A stretch of 64,000 nucleotides of DNA, from positions 6,304,501-6,368,500 of the forward strand of contig NZ_CP009438.1 in NCBI RefSeq assembly GCF_000761215.1, written 5' to 3'. The position numbers and the translations under genes are program-made. Source of the stretch: Streptomyces glaucescens. Its GTDB lineage: Bacteria; Actinomycetota; Actinomycetes; Streptomycetales; Streptomycetaceae. The notes under the pieces are model-generated. The model was not told where the DNA came from, did no database searches, and saw nothing but the letters and a program-made list of their open reading frames with translations. Positions 8,554-18,000 of the stretch are shown one piece after another (position 1 is the stretch's first letter; each line of letters starts with the position of its first letter).

Positions 8554-8870
8554 GCGCCACCCGAACGGCACGTCAGCACGGTCCCCGCGCACGGCACGCA
8601 CGTGCGCGGCTCAGCACCCGGCCCGGCACGCCCCCGCGCAAGTCCGCGAACACGCAAGCACGCAAGCCCACGAGCACACGGCCGCACCGCGCCGCAGCAC
8701 CGCCGCACCCCGCTCCGCCCCCGCGCAAGTCCGCAAGCACGCAAGCCCACGAGCACACGGCCGCACCGCGCCCCAGCACCGCCGCACCCCGCTCCGCCCT
8801 GCCGGAACACGCATGCCGGCAGGCCGATCCGCCCTGTCACCGGCCCGCACGACCGCCGAGGGGAACCCAC
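8554..8870 (+). other. 317-bp gap between the ROK gene and the ABC importer, mostly tandem repeat
   Basis: No gene is visible. The middle is a two-copy tandem repeat (see the separate entry). I find no copy of the CTTTGTCC/GGAGAAAG palindrome here, so the importer may be read through from the ROK promoter or use another one. A ribosome site, GAGGGGAA, precedes the ATG at 8871. Confidence 0.45.
8631..8798 (+). repeat. Two-copy tandem repeat of about 80-87 bp
   Basis: The first unit covers 8631-8717. The second, starting at 8718, is nearly identical but lacks about 8 bp near its beginning (the first has an extra cgaacacg-type segment). Each unit contains smaller CGCAAG/CACGCAAG repeats. The units are contiguous, not separated by unique spacers, so this is not a CRISPR array. 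All three frames give low-complexity peptide, so it is read here as non-coding. Confidence 0.75.
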
Positions 8871-10391
8871 ATGGCACCAGAACCACCGCTGCTCAGCATG
8901 TCCGGGATCACCAAGTCGTTCCCCGGAGTCCGCGCCCTGGACGGCGTCGACCTCGACGTCATGGCCGGTGAGGTGCACTGCCTGCTCGGCCAGAACGGGG
9001 CCGGCAAGTCCACCCTCATCAAGGTCCTCGCGGGCGCCCACCAGCCCGACGGCGGCACCATCCGCTGGCGCGGCGAGCCGGTCACCCTGCGCTCGCCGAT
9101 CGCCGCCATGCGCCTCGGCATCGCCACCATCTACCAGGAACTCGACCTGGTGGAGCACCTGTCCGTGGCGGAGAACGTCCATCTCGGCCATGAGCCCACG
9201 GCCGCCGGTTTCGTCGTACGGCGAGGGGCGGCGCGCTCCTCGACGGCCCGGCTCCTCAAGCGGCTCGGGCACCCGGAGATCGACCCGGCGCGTCCGGTGG
9301 GGGACCTGTCCGCGGCCCAGCAGCAGATCGTGTCCATGGCGCGGGCACTCTCCCACGACGTACGGCTGATCGTGATGGACGAGCCGTCCGCCGCGCTGGA
9401 CCCGGACGAGGTCGACAACCTGTTCCGGATCGTCGGCGACCTGACCGCCGACGGGGTGGCGGTCGTCTACATCTCGCACCGGCTGGAGGAGATCCGCCGG
9501 ATCGGCGACCGGGTGACCGTGCTGAAGGACGGGCGGGCGGTGGCGGGCGGGCTGCCCGCGAGGACGACGCCCACCCGGGACGTGGTGGCGCTGATGACCG
9601 GGCGGAACGTCGAGTACGTCTTCCCGGCGCGGCCGGCCGCGCCCGCGGACCCGGCGCGGCCCGTGCTCCAGGTGCGGGGACTGGCCCGGGAGGGGGAGTT
9701 CGCGCCGCTGGACCTGACGGTGCACGCGGGCGAGATCGTCGGGCTGGCCGGGCTCGTCGGGTCGGGGAGGTCCGAAATACTGGAGACCGTCTACGGCGCG
9801 CGGAAGCCGACCGCCGGCCAGGTGCTGGTCGACGGCCGGCCGTTGAGGGCAGGCAGCGTACGGGCGGCCGTCGCCGCCGGTCTCGGCCTCGCCCCCGAGG
9901 AGCGCAAGGCGCAGGCCCTGCTGATGCTGGAGTCCGTCACCCGCAACGTCTCCGTCTCGTCCCTGTCCCGCTTCTCCCGGGCCGGCTGGATCGACCGCCG
10001 CGCCGAACTGGGCGCGGCCCGGGCGGCGACCCGCGAACTGTCGCTCCGGCCCGACGACCCGGCCGTGCCGGTGCGCACCCTCTCCGGCGGCAACCAGCAG
10101 AAGGCGGTCCTGGCCCGCTGGCTGCTGCGCGGCTGCAAGGTGCTGCTGCTCGACGAACCCACCCGCGGCGTCGACGTCGGCGCCCGCGCCGAACTGTACG
10201 CGGTCGTGCGCCGGCTGGCGGACGAAGGTCTCGCCGTCCTCCTGGTCTCCAGCGAGGTGCCCGAGGTGCTCGGCCTCGCCGACCGCGTCCTGGTGCTGCG
10301 CGAGGGCCGCGTCGTCCACACCGCGCCCGCCGCCGATCTCGACGAACACCGCGTACTCGACCTCGTGATGGAAGGAAGCCCGGCGTCATGA
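8871..10391 (+). CDS. Ribose/xylose-type ABC importer ATPase (two fused nucleotide-binding domains)
   Basis: The 506-residue protein has the RbsA/MglA/XylG architecture of two ABC domains in one chain. Domain 1 has a full Walker A (GQNGAGKST), the variant signature LSAAQQQ and Walker B VMDEPSAALD. Domain 2 has the degenerate P-loop VGSGRSE, the signature LSGGNQQK and LLLDEPTRGVD. This asymmetry is normal for CUT2 carbohydrate importers, where only one site is fully catalytic. It energises the permease encoded next (start overlaps this stop by 4 bp) and works with the lipoprotein after that. The start at 8871 is set by GAGGGGAA. The transported sugar is unknown. Oxidoreductase and isomerase genes in the same operon point to a sugar that is oxidised after uptake. 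Confidence 0.95.
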   Translation: MAPEPPLLSMSGITKSFPGVRALDGVDLDVMAGEVHCLLGQNGAGKSTLIKVLAGAHQPDGGTIRWRGEPVTLRSPIAAMRLGIATIYQELDLVEHLSVAENVHLGHEPTAAGFVVRRGAARSSTARLLKRLGHPEIDPARPVGDLSAAQQQIVSMARALSHDVRLIVMDEPSAALDPDEVDNLFRIVGDLTADGVAVVYISHRLEEIRRIGDRVTVLKDGRAVAGGLPARTTPTRDVVALMTGRNVEYVFPARPAAPADPARPVLQVRGLAREGEFAPLDLTVHAGEIVGLAGLVGSGRSEILETVYGARKPTAGQVLVDGRPLRAGSVRAAVAAGLGLAPEERKAQALLMLESVTRNVSVSSLSRFSRAGWIDRRAELGAARAATRELSLRPDDPAVPVRTLSGGNQQKAVLARWLLRGCKVLLLDEPTRGVDVGARAELYAVVRRLADEGLAVLLVSSEVPEVLGLADRVLVLREGRVVHTAPAADLDEHRVLDLVMEGSPAS

Positions 10392-11407
10392 CGCAGCCCG
10401 TCTCCCCGCCGCGCGGCGCCACCGACAAGGCGCCGCCGGCCGGCCCCCGCCCCGCCTGGAGCACCGTCGTCTTCCGCGCCGACGTGCGCACCCTGTCCCT
10501 GCTGGGCGTGCTGGCGGCCCTCGTCGTCATCGGCGGCATCACCAAGCCGGACGAGTTCCTGGACACCCGCAACCTCCAGCTGGTGCTCACCCAGGCCTCG
10601 GTGATCGGTGTGGTCACCGTCGGCATGACCTTCGTGATCACCTCAGGCGGTATCGACCTGTCGGTGGGCGCCATCGTCGCCCTGGCCTCGGTGTGGGCGA
10701 CCACGGTCGCGACCCAGGAGTACGGGTTCGGGGGCATCCTGTTCACCGCCGTCCTCGTCGGCGTCGGCTGCGGACTGGTCAACGGACTGCTGATCGCCTA
10801 CGGCGGCATGGTCCCGTTCATCGCCACCCTCGCCATGCTGGCCTCCGCGCGCGGGCTCGCGCTGCAGATCACCGACGGCAAGACGCAGATCGTCACCGTC
10901 GACGGGATCCTGGACCTCGGCGAACGCGACGCGTACGTCTTCGGCGTACCGCCGCTCGTCCTTGTCTTCGCCGCCGTCACCGTCATCGGCTGGCTGGTGC
11001 TGAACCGCACCACCTTCGGCCGCCGCACGGTCGCCGTCGGCGGCAACGCGGAGGCCGCCCGGCTCGCCGGCATCGACGTCCGCCGCCAGCGCCTCTACCT
11101 CTATCTGCTGTCCGGGCTGTGCTGCGGCATCGCCGCCTTCCTGCTGATCATCCTCTCCGGCTCGGGCCAGAACACCAACGGCAACCTCTACGAACTCGAC
11201 GCCATCGCCGCCGCGATCATCGGCGGCACCCTCCTCAGCGGCGGCCGCGGCACCATCACCGGCTCCGTGCTCGGCGTCCTGATCTTCACCACGATCACCA
11301 ACATCTTCGCCCTGAACAACCTGCAGAGCGACGTCCAGCAGATCGCCAAGGGCGCGATCATCGTCGCCGCCGTGTTGGTCCAGCGCCGTACCGCAAGCAC
11401 GACCTGA
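10388..11407 (+). CDS. Ribose-type ABC importer permease
   Basis: The 339-residue integral membrane protein fits RbsC/XylH-type CUT2 permeases. It has a hydrophobic helix after a 35-residue Pro/Ala-rich N-terminus, TSGGIDLSVGAIVALASV (the family's conserved loop), and further helices ending with AAAIIGGTLLSGGRGTITGS, the cytoplasmic coupling region. About eight to ten membrane segments are visible. The ATG overlaps the ATPase stop codon (ATGA) and the lipoprotein gene follows 17 bp later, so the three form one transporter. Like other CUT2 systems it probably works as a homodimer with the fused ATPase. Confidence 0.94.
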   Translation: MTQPVSPPRGATDKAPPAGPRPAWSTVVFRADVRTLSLLGVLAALVVIGGITKPDEFLDTRNLQLVLTQASVIGVVTVGMTFVITSGGIDLSVGAIVALASVWATTVATQEYGFGGILFTAVLVGVGCGLVNGLLIAYGGMVPFIATLAMLASARGLALQITDGKTQIVTVDGILDLGERDAYVFGVPPLVLVFAAVTVIGWLVLNRTTFGRRTVAVGGNAEAARLAGIDVRRQRLYLYLLSGLCCGIAAFLLIILSGSGQNTNGNLYELDAIAAAIIGGTLLSGGRGTITGSVLGVLIFTTITNIFALNNLQSDVQQIAKGAIIVAAVLVQRRTASTT

Positions 11408-11424
11408 GGAAAGGGTTCACCACC

Positions 11425-12468
11425 ATGTCGCACCTCCCCAGTCGCAGAGGACTGCTCTTCGGGACCGCCGCCGTCTCCGCCGGTGCCCTCCTCACGGGTT
11501 GCACGAGCAACGAGAAGAGCGACGACGGGCAGCCCGCGGCCGACGACCGGCCCGCCGCCGACGACAGGCCGGGCAAGCAGGTCACCATCGGCTTCGCGGG
11601 ACCGCAGGCCGACCACGGCTGGCTCAACGCGATCAACGAGAACGCCAAGAGCCGCGCCGAGAAGTACCAGGACGTCACCCTGGAGATCACCGAGGGCTCC
11701 AACGACACGGCCCAGCAGATCGGCCAGATCGAGACCCTGATCAACAAGAAGGTCGACGTCCTGGTCGTGCTGCCCGCCGACGGCAAGGCCCTCACCCAGG
11801 TCGGCCTGAAGGCGATGCGCGCCGGCATCCCCGTCGTCAACCTCGACCGCATCTTCAACACCCCGCAGGCGTACCGCTGCTGGATCGGCGGCGACAACTA
11901 CGGCATGGGCCTCAACGCCGGCCACTACATCGGCGAGAAGCTGAAGGACAAGCCGGACGCCCGGGTCATCGAGCTCGCCGGCCTGGACAACCTGGAGCTG
12001 ACCAAGCAGCGCACCCAGGGCTTCGACGACGCCCTGAAGAACTACCCCAACATCCGGAAGGTGGCCCGTCAGGCCGCCGAGTTCACCGTCGAGTCCGGGC
12101 AGGCCAAGATGGCCCAACTGCTGCAGGCGCAATCCGAGTTCGACGCCCTGTGGAACCACGACGACGACCAGGGCGTGGGCGCGCTGCGCGCCATCGAGCA
12201 GGCCGGACGCGACGACTTCCTGATGGTCGGCGGGGCCGGCGCGCTCTCCGCCTTCCAGGCCATCAAGCAGGACGACGGCGTGCTGAAGGCCACCGTCCTC
12301 TACCCGCCCACCATGGCGGCGTCCGCGATCGACCTGGCCCGCGCGCTCGGCCAGGGCAAGGGCGTCGGCGGCCTCGCCGAGTTCGAGATCCCGGCGTCCC
12401 TCACCCTCTACTCCGCCGTCGTCGACAAGACCAACGTCGACCAGTACATGCCCACCGGTTTCGAGTGA
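11425..12468 (+). CDS. Sugar-binding lipoprotein of the ABC importer
   Basis: The 347-residue protein starts with SRRGLLFGTAAVSAGALLTGC: a lipobox with the lipidated Cys near residue 26, preceded by an Arg pair that could also allow Tat export. An Asp-rich linker follows, then a periplasmic-binding-protein type 1 fold with VTIGFAGPQADHGWLNAINENA, the family's first strand, and VDVLVVLPADGKAL. It would capture the sugar outside the membrane and deliver it to the permease. The start at 11425 has GGAAAGGG upstream. The linker contains a short duplicated PAADDRP element. The ligand cannot be inferred from sequence. Operon context suggests a hexose, pentose or cyclitol-like compound. Confidence 0.92.
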   Translation: MSHLPSRRGLLFGTAAVSAGALLTGCTSNEKSDDGQPAADDRPAADDRPGKQVTIGFAGPQADHGWLNAINENAKSRAEKYQDVTLEITEGSNDTAQQIGQIETLINKKVDVLVVLPADGKALTQVGLKAMRAGIPVVNLDRIFNTPQAYRCWIGGDNYGMGLNAGHYIGEKLKDKPDARVIELAGLDNLELTKQRTQGFDDALKNYPNIRKVARQAAEFTVESGQAKMAQLLQAQSEFDALWNHDDDQGVGALRAIEQAGRDDFLMVGGAGALSAFQAIKQDDGVLKATVLYPPTMAASAIDLARALGQGKGVGGLAEFEIPASLTLYSAVVDKTNVDQYMPTGFE

Positions 12469-12533
12469 GCCGTCCGCACCCCCACCGCGCACGGCCGGGG
12501 CCGCCCGGCGGCCCACCAGACGAGGAGGAATCC

Positions 12534-13787
12534 GTGGAAGAGCCGGAGCAGTCACCAGCCCCGGAGCGGATCGCGGCACCGCAGGCCGCTGCCGCCGCAC
12601 CGGAGCCCGGCACCGACAAGCCCCCGCTGCGCATCGGCATGGTCGGCTACGCCTTCATGGGCGCCGCCCACTCCCAGGGCTGGCGCACCGCGGGCCGCGT
12701 CTTCGACCTGCCCCGGCGCCCGGTCCTGGCCGCGATCTGCGGACGGGACGCGGACGCAGTGCGCGCGGCGGCCGGCCGGCACGGCTGGGCCGCCGCCGAG
12801 ACCGACTGGCGGGCGCTGATCGCCCGGGACGACGTCGACCTCGTCGACATCTGCACCCCCGGCGACAGCCACGCCGAGATCGCGCTCGCCGCGCTCGCCG
12901 CCGGCAAGCACGTCCTGTGCGAGAAGCCCCTGGCGAACACCGTCGAGGAGGCGGAGGCGATGGCGCGGGCGGCCGACGCCGCCTACGAGCGCGGCCGGCT
13001 GGCGATGGTCGGCTTCAACTACCGCCGGGTGCCCGCCACCGCGCTGGCCCGCAGCATGGTCGCCGAGGGCCGCCTCGGCACCCTGCGGCACGTGCGGGTG
13101 TCGTACCTCCAGGACTGGCTGGTCGACCCGGCGTTCCCGCTGACCTGGCGGCTGCGCAAGGAACTGGCCGGCTCCGGCTCGCTCGGCGACCTGGGCGCGC
13201 ACATCGTCGACCTCGCCCAGTACGTGGCGGGCGAGCCGCTGGCCGGGGTCTCGGCGCTCACCGAGACCTTCGTACGGCGGCGCCCGCTGCCCGGCGGACC
13301 CACCTCGGGCCTCGCCGCCGTCTCGGCGGACGGCACCGGCACCGTCACCGTCGACGACGCCGCCCTGTTCACCGGCCGGTTCGCCTCCGGCGCCCTCGCC
13401 TCCTTCGAGGCCACCCGGTACGCCACCGGCCGCAAGAACGCCCTGCGCCTGGAACTGAACGGCGAACGCGGCTCGCTCGCCTTCGACCTGGAGCGGCTGA
13501 ACGAACTCTGGTACCACGACGCCACCGAGCCGGGCGCGCACGCCGGCTTCCGCCGCATCCTCGTCACCGAACCCGACCATCCCTACCTGGACGCCTGGTG
13601 GCCGCCGGGCCACGGTCTGGGCTACGAGCACACGTTCGTCCACCAGGCCCGCGACCTGGTCCACGCGGTGGCCGAGGGCCGCCGCCCCGAACCCTCCTTC
13701 GCCGACGGGCTCCAGGTGCAGCGGGTGCTCGCCGCAGTGGAGGAGAGCGCCGAGAAGAACTCCGTCTACACGCCGATCGCCGCCTGA
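12534..13787 (+). CDS. Gfo/Idh/MocA-family oxidoreductase
   Basis: The 417-residue enzyme has an N-terminal Rossmann domain (GMVGYAFMGAAHSQGW, around residues 34-50) and the family's EKPLANT loop, where the Lys is catalytic, then an alpha/beta dimerisation domain with GSLGDLGAHIVDLAQ. Members oxidise or reduce sugars and inositols with NAD(P). Several, such as ThuB, form 3-keto sugars. The GTG at 12534 follows GAGGAGGAA at ideal distance. A Pro/Ala/Glu-rich stretch of about 30 residues precedes the fold. It lies between the importer and a sugar isomerase, so it probably acts on the imported sugar. A ThuB-like role is attractive because ThuA and DUF1080 domains are encoded two genes downstream, but that is inference. 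Confidence 0.9.
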   Translation: MEEPEQSPAPERIAAPQAAAAAPEPGTDKPPLRIGMVGYAFMGAAHSQGWRTAGRVFDLPRRPVLAAICGRDADAVRAAAGRHGWAAAETDWRALIARDDVDLVDICTPGDSHAEIALAALAAGKHVLCEKPLANTVEEAEAMARAADAAYERGRLAMVGFNYRRVPATALARSMVAEGRLGTLRHVRVSYLQDWLVDPAFPLTWRLRKELAGSGSLGDLGAHIVDLAQYVAGEPLAGVSALTETFVRRRPLPGGPTSGLAAVSADGTGTVTVDDAALFTGRFASGALASFEATRYATGRKNALRLELNGERGSLAFDLERLNELWYHDATEPGAHAGFRRILVTEPDHPYLDAWWPPGHGLGYEHTFVHQARDLVHAVAEGRRPEPSFADGLQVQRVLAAVEESAEKNSVYTPIAA

Positions 13788-13801
13788 GGAGGAGACAGCG
13801 T

Positions 13802-14800
13802 ATGCCGCGCAGCTTCACGCTCTTCACCGGCCAGTGGGCCGACCTCCCGCTGGAGGAGGTGTGCCGCCTCGCCCGTGACTTCGGTTACGACGGGCTGGAA
13901 CTCGCCTGCTGGGGAGACCACTTCGAGGTCGACAAGGCGCTCGCCGACCCTGCGTACGTCGCCTCCCGGCACCAGTTGCTCGACAAATACGGCCTGAAGT
14001 GCTGGGCCGTCTCCAACCACCTCGTCGGCCAGGCGGTCTGCGACGCCATCATCGACGAGCGCCACCGGGCGATCCTGCCGCCCGAGGTGTGGGGCGACGG
14101 CGATCCGGAGGGGGTGCGGCAGCGGGCGGCGGCCCGGATGAAGGACACCGCCCGCGCCGCGGCGGCCCTCGGCGTCGACACCGTCATCGGGTTCACCGGC
14201 TCGGCGATCTGGCACCTGGTCGCCATGTTCCCGCCGGCGCCCGAGTCGATGATCCAGCGTGGCTACGAGGACTTCGCCGAGCGCTGGAACCCGGTCCTCG
14301 ACGTGTTCGACGCGCAGGGCGTGCGGTTCGCGCACGAGGTGCACCCCAGCGAGATCGCCTACGACTACTGGACGACCGTGCGCGCGCTGGACGCGGTGGA
14401 CCGCCGGCCGGCCTTCGGTCTCAACTTCGACCCCTCGCACTTCGTGTGGCAGGACCTGGACCCTGTCGGCTTCCTCTGGGACTTCCGCGACCGGATCTAC
14501 CACGTCGACTGCAAGGAGGCCCGCACGCGCCTCGACGGCCGCAACGGCCGGCTCGGCTCCCACCTGCCCTGGGGTGATCCCCGCCGGGGCTGGGACTTCG
14601 TCTCCGCCGGTCACGGCGACGTCCCCTGGGAGGACGTCTTCCGGATGCTGCGCTCGATCGACTACCGGGGCCCGGTCTCGGTCGAGTGGGAGGACGCCGG
14701 CATGGACCGCCTCCAGGGCGCCCCCGAGGCACTGGCCCGCCTCAGGGCGTACGACTTCGAGCCGCCCAGCGCGTCGTTCGACGCCGCGTTCAACAACTGA
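13802..14800 (+). CDS. Sugar phosphate isomerase/epimerase-type TIM-barrel protein
   Basis: The 332-residue product belongs to the xylose-isomerase-like TIM-barrel group (AP endonuclease 2 fold). Likely metal ligands appear in FAHEVHPSEIAYDY, GLNFDPSHFVWQ, DRIYHVDCKEA and VSVEWEDAGM, giving the usual Glu/Asp/His/Glu set. The group includes inosose dehydratases, hexulose epimerases and 3-keto-sugar epimerases. It begins 14 bp after the Gfo/Idh gene behind GGAGGAGA and ends just before a strong terminator, so it closes the importer operon. Pairing of Gfo/Idh and TIM-barrel genes is common in inositol and keto-sugar catabolism. Which reaction is catalysed here is not known. Confidence 0.9.
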   Translation: MPRSFTLFTGQWADLPLEEVCRLARDFGYDGLELACWGDHFEVDKALADPAYVASRHQLLDKYGLKCWAVSNHLVGQAVCDAIIDERHRAILPPEVWGDGDPEGVRQRAAARMKDTARAAAALGVDTVIGFTGSAIWHLVAMFPPAPESMIQRGYEDFAERWNPVLDVFDAQGVRFAHEVHPSEIAYDYWTTVRALDAVDRRPAFGLNFDPSHFVWQDLDPVGFLWDFRDRIYHVDCKEARTRLDGRNGRLGSHLPWGDPRRGWDFVSAGHGDVPWEDVFRMLRSIDYRGPVSVEWEDAGMDRLQGAPEALARLRAYDFEPPSASFDAAFNN

Positions 14801-14816
14801 CCGGAAACACCTCGGC

Positions 14817-14867
14817 GCAGGTCGGGGCCGGGGGCCGGCGCAGCCGCCGGTCCCCTCTCCGACCTGC
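14817..14867 (+). terminator. Hairpin terminator after the importer operon
   Basis: GCAGGTCGG (14817-14825) pairs perfectly with CCGACCTGC (14859-14867), and an inner GC-rich segment also pairs. It begins 17 bp after the isomerase stop codon. There is no U-tract, as is usual in Streptomyces. Confidence 0.7.
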
Positions 14868-14877
14868 CCGGATGCCG

Positions 14878-14900
14878 CTTTGTCCTGTGATGGGAGAAAG
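14878..14900 (+). promoter_or_regulatory. Second copy of the ROK-type palindrome, upstream of the secreted enzyme
   Basis: Arms CTTTGTCC (14878-14885) and GGAGAAAG (14893-14900) with a 7-nt spacer have the same arms and spacing as 7237-7259. The following base (T) and most of the spacer (TGTGA) are also shared. A possible -10, TACCGT, lies at 14947-14952. It places the secreted enzyme gene in the same putative regulon as the ROK gene. Confidence 0.6.
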
Positions 14901-15063
14901 TTCAACCGGTCCTGGCACAAGGGGTGTCGGCTCCGGACGGATCGGATACCGTCCTTGAAGTGTTCAGGACATGCACACCTCCGGGGTGACGGCGCACCCC
15001 GGCGCCCGCACCGCACGCCTTCGCACCCATCCCGTACGGCCCACCCGTTCCCGGAGGGACTTC

Positions 15064-18000
15064 GTGCACAGAACCGGACTCAGCAGCACCCGCGCTCCCC
15101 GGCGGCCCAGGCTCCGCACCACCCTCGCCCTGTTCACCGGCCTGCTCCTGGCCGTGGGCACCCCGGCCACCGTCGCCGGCGCCCACCCCGGCCACCCGGA
15201 GCACGACGAACCGGCCGCCGCCGAGGGGCAGTTCCAGCAGGTACCGCTCGCCAAGGGCGAACCCGAGACGGGCGAGCCCATGTCGCTCGCCGTGCTCCCG
15301 GACCGCAGCGTCCTGCACACCTCACGCGACGGCACCCTGCGCCTCACCGACCAGGGCGGTGTCACCAGGATCGCCGGCAAGCTCGACGTCTACAGCCACG
15401 ACGAGGAGGGCCTGCAGGGCGTCGGCATCGACCCGGACTTCGAGAACAACCGCGCCATCTACCTCTACTACGCCCCGCCGCTCGACACCCCGCCGGGAGA
15501 CGCCCCGGAGACCGGCACCGCCGAGGACTTCGAGAAGTTCGACGGCGTCAACCGCCTGTCCCGCTTCGTCCTCAACCCCAACGGCACGCTGAACCTGGCC
15601 AGCGAGAAGAAGGTCCTCGACGTCGCGGCCTCCCGCGGCACCTGCTGCCACGTCGGCGGCGACATCGACTTCGACGCGGAGGGCAACCTCTACCTGTCGA
15701 CCGGTGACGACACCAACCCCTTCGCCTCGGACGGCTACACGCCGATCGACGACCGGCCGAACCGCAACCCGGCCTTCGACGCCCGCCGCAGCTCCGCCAA
15801 CACCAACGACCTGCGCGGCAAGATCCTCCGCATCAAGGTCGCCGAGGACGGCTCCTACACCATCCCGGAAGGCAACCTCTTCGCCCCCGGCACGGAGAAG
15901 ACGCGCCCCGAGATCTACGCGATGGGCTTCCGCAACCCGTTCCGGATGAGCGTCGACGACAAGACCGGCATCGTGTACGTCGGCGACTACGGACCCGACG
16001 CCGGCGCCGCCGACCCCGCGCGCGGACCGGCCGGACAGGTCGAGTTCGCCAAGGTGACCGAGGCCGCCAACTTCGGCTGGCCGTTCTGCACCGGCGACAA
16101 CGACCCCTACGTCGACTACGACTTCGCCACCAAGCAGTCCGGCGAGACGTTCGACTGCGCCGCCCCGAAGAACACCTCCCCGCACAACACCGGCCTGGTC
16201 GACCTGCCGCCCGCGCAGGCCGCCTGGATCCCCTACGACGGCGGTTCCCTGCCCGAGTTCGGCAGCGGCTCCGAGTCCCCGATGGCCGGCCCGGTCTACC
16301 GCTACGACCCCGAACTCGACTCCAGCGTGAAGTTCCCCGAGGCGTACGACGGCGACTTCTTCGCCGGCGAGTTCGGCCGCCGCTGGATCAAGCGGATCGA
16401 GCAGACCGAGGACGGCGCGGTCGCGAAGATCAACGACTTCCCGTGGACCGGCACCCAGATCATGGACATGGAGTTCGGCCCCGACGGCGCGCTCTACGTC
16501 CTCGACTACGGCGTCTCCTGGTTCCAGGGCGACCAGCACTCCGCGCTCTACCGGATCGAGAACGCCGAGGACGGCTTCTCGCCGATCGCCGAGGTGAGCG
16601 CCGACAAGACCTCCGGAGCGGCCGGCCTCAAGGTCACCTTCACCGGCTCCGCCAAGGACGCCGACTCCACCGACCTCACCTACCGCTGGGACTTCGGCGA
16701 CGGCACCACGGGCGAGGGACTCAACCCCACCCACCGGTACAGGAAGGCCGGCACCTACAGCGCCACCTTCACGGCCACGGACCCCGAGGGCAACACCGGC
16801 AACGCCAGCGTCCGGATCGTCGTCGGCAACACCGAGCCCAAGGTGCGGATCGACGTCCCCGGCAACGGAAGCCTGGCCGCCTTCGGACAGCCCGTCCCCT
16901 TCAAGGTGACCGTCACCGACCCCGAGGAGACGGTCGACTGCTCCAGGGTCAAGGTCGTCTACAGCCTCGGCCACGACTCGCACGCCCACGAACTGACCAG
17001 CGAGACGGGCTGCGAGGGCACCCTCAGGCCGCCCGCCGGTGACGGCGGCCACGACCCCAACGCCAACATCTACGGCGTCGTCGGCGCCAGCTACACCGAC
17101 CGCGGGGCGAACGGCCAGGAGGAGCTCACCGGCACCGCCCGCACCGTCCTGCAGCCCCTGCACCGCCAGGGCGAGCACTTCACCACCCAGTCCGGCGTGT
17201 CGGTCATCGACAAGACCGGCGCCCACGGCGGCAAGACCGTCGGCGACATCCACGACGGCGACTGGATCTCCTTCACCCCCTACCGGTTCGACGGGCAGCG
17301 GAAGCTGACCGTGCGGGCCTCCTCCGGCGGCGCGGGCGGCTTCGTCGAGCTGCGCACCGGCTCGCCCGAGGGCCCGCTGCACGGCTCGGCGTACATCCCG
17401 CCGACCGGAAGCTGGGAGACGTTCCAGGACGTCGACGTGCCCCTGCGGGCACTGCCGAAGAAGACCACGGACATCTACCTGGTCTTCAAGGGCGGCGAGG
17501 GCGCGCTGTTCGACGTGGACGACTTCGAGTTCTCCAAGGAGCCGTTCAAGGGCGGCAAGAGGGTCCTGGTCTTCTCCAAGACCGCCGGCTTCCGCCACGA
17601 CTCCATCCCGGCCGGCATCACCGCCCTGAAGGAGCTCGGCGCCCCGGCCGGCATCACGGTCGACGCGACCGAGGAGGCCCGGCAGTTCACCACCACCAAC
17701 CTCGCCAAGTACGACGCCGTGGCCTTCCTCTCCACCACCGGTGACGTCCTCGACGCGGCACAGCAGAAGGCGTTCGAGGACTACGTCGCGGGCGGCGGCG
17801 GCTACCTGGGCATCCACGCCGCGGCCGACACCGAGTACGACTGGGAGTTCTACGGCGGCCTCGTCGGCGCCCACTTCCACTCGCACCCCGCCATCCAGCG
17901 GGCCACCGTCCGCGTCGAGGACCACGACCACCCCTCCACCGCGCACCTGGACGACGCCTGGGAGCGCACCGACGAGTGGTACAACTACCGCACCAACCCG

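Noticed and set aside
8631..8798. CRISPR array
   Set aside because: Only two long contiguous copies with no unique spacers and no cas genes in the window.
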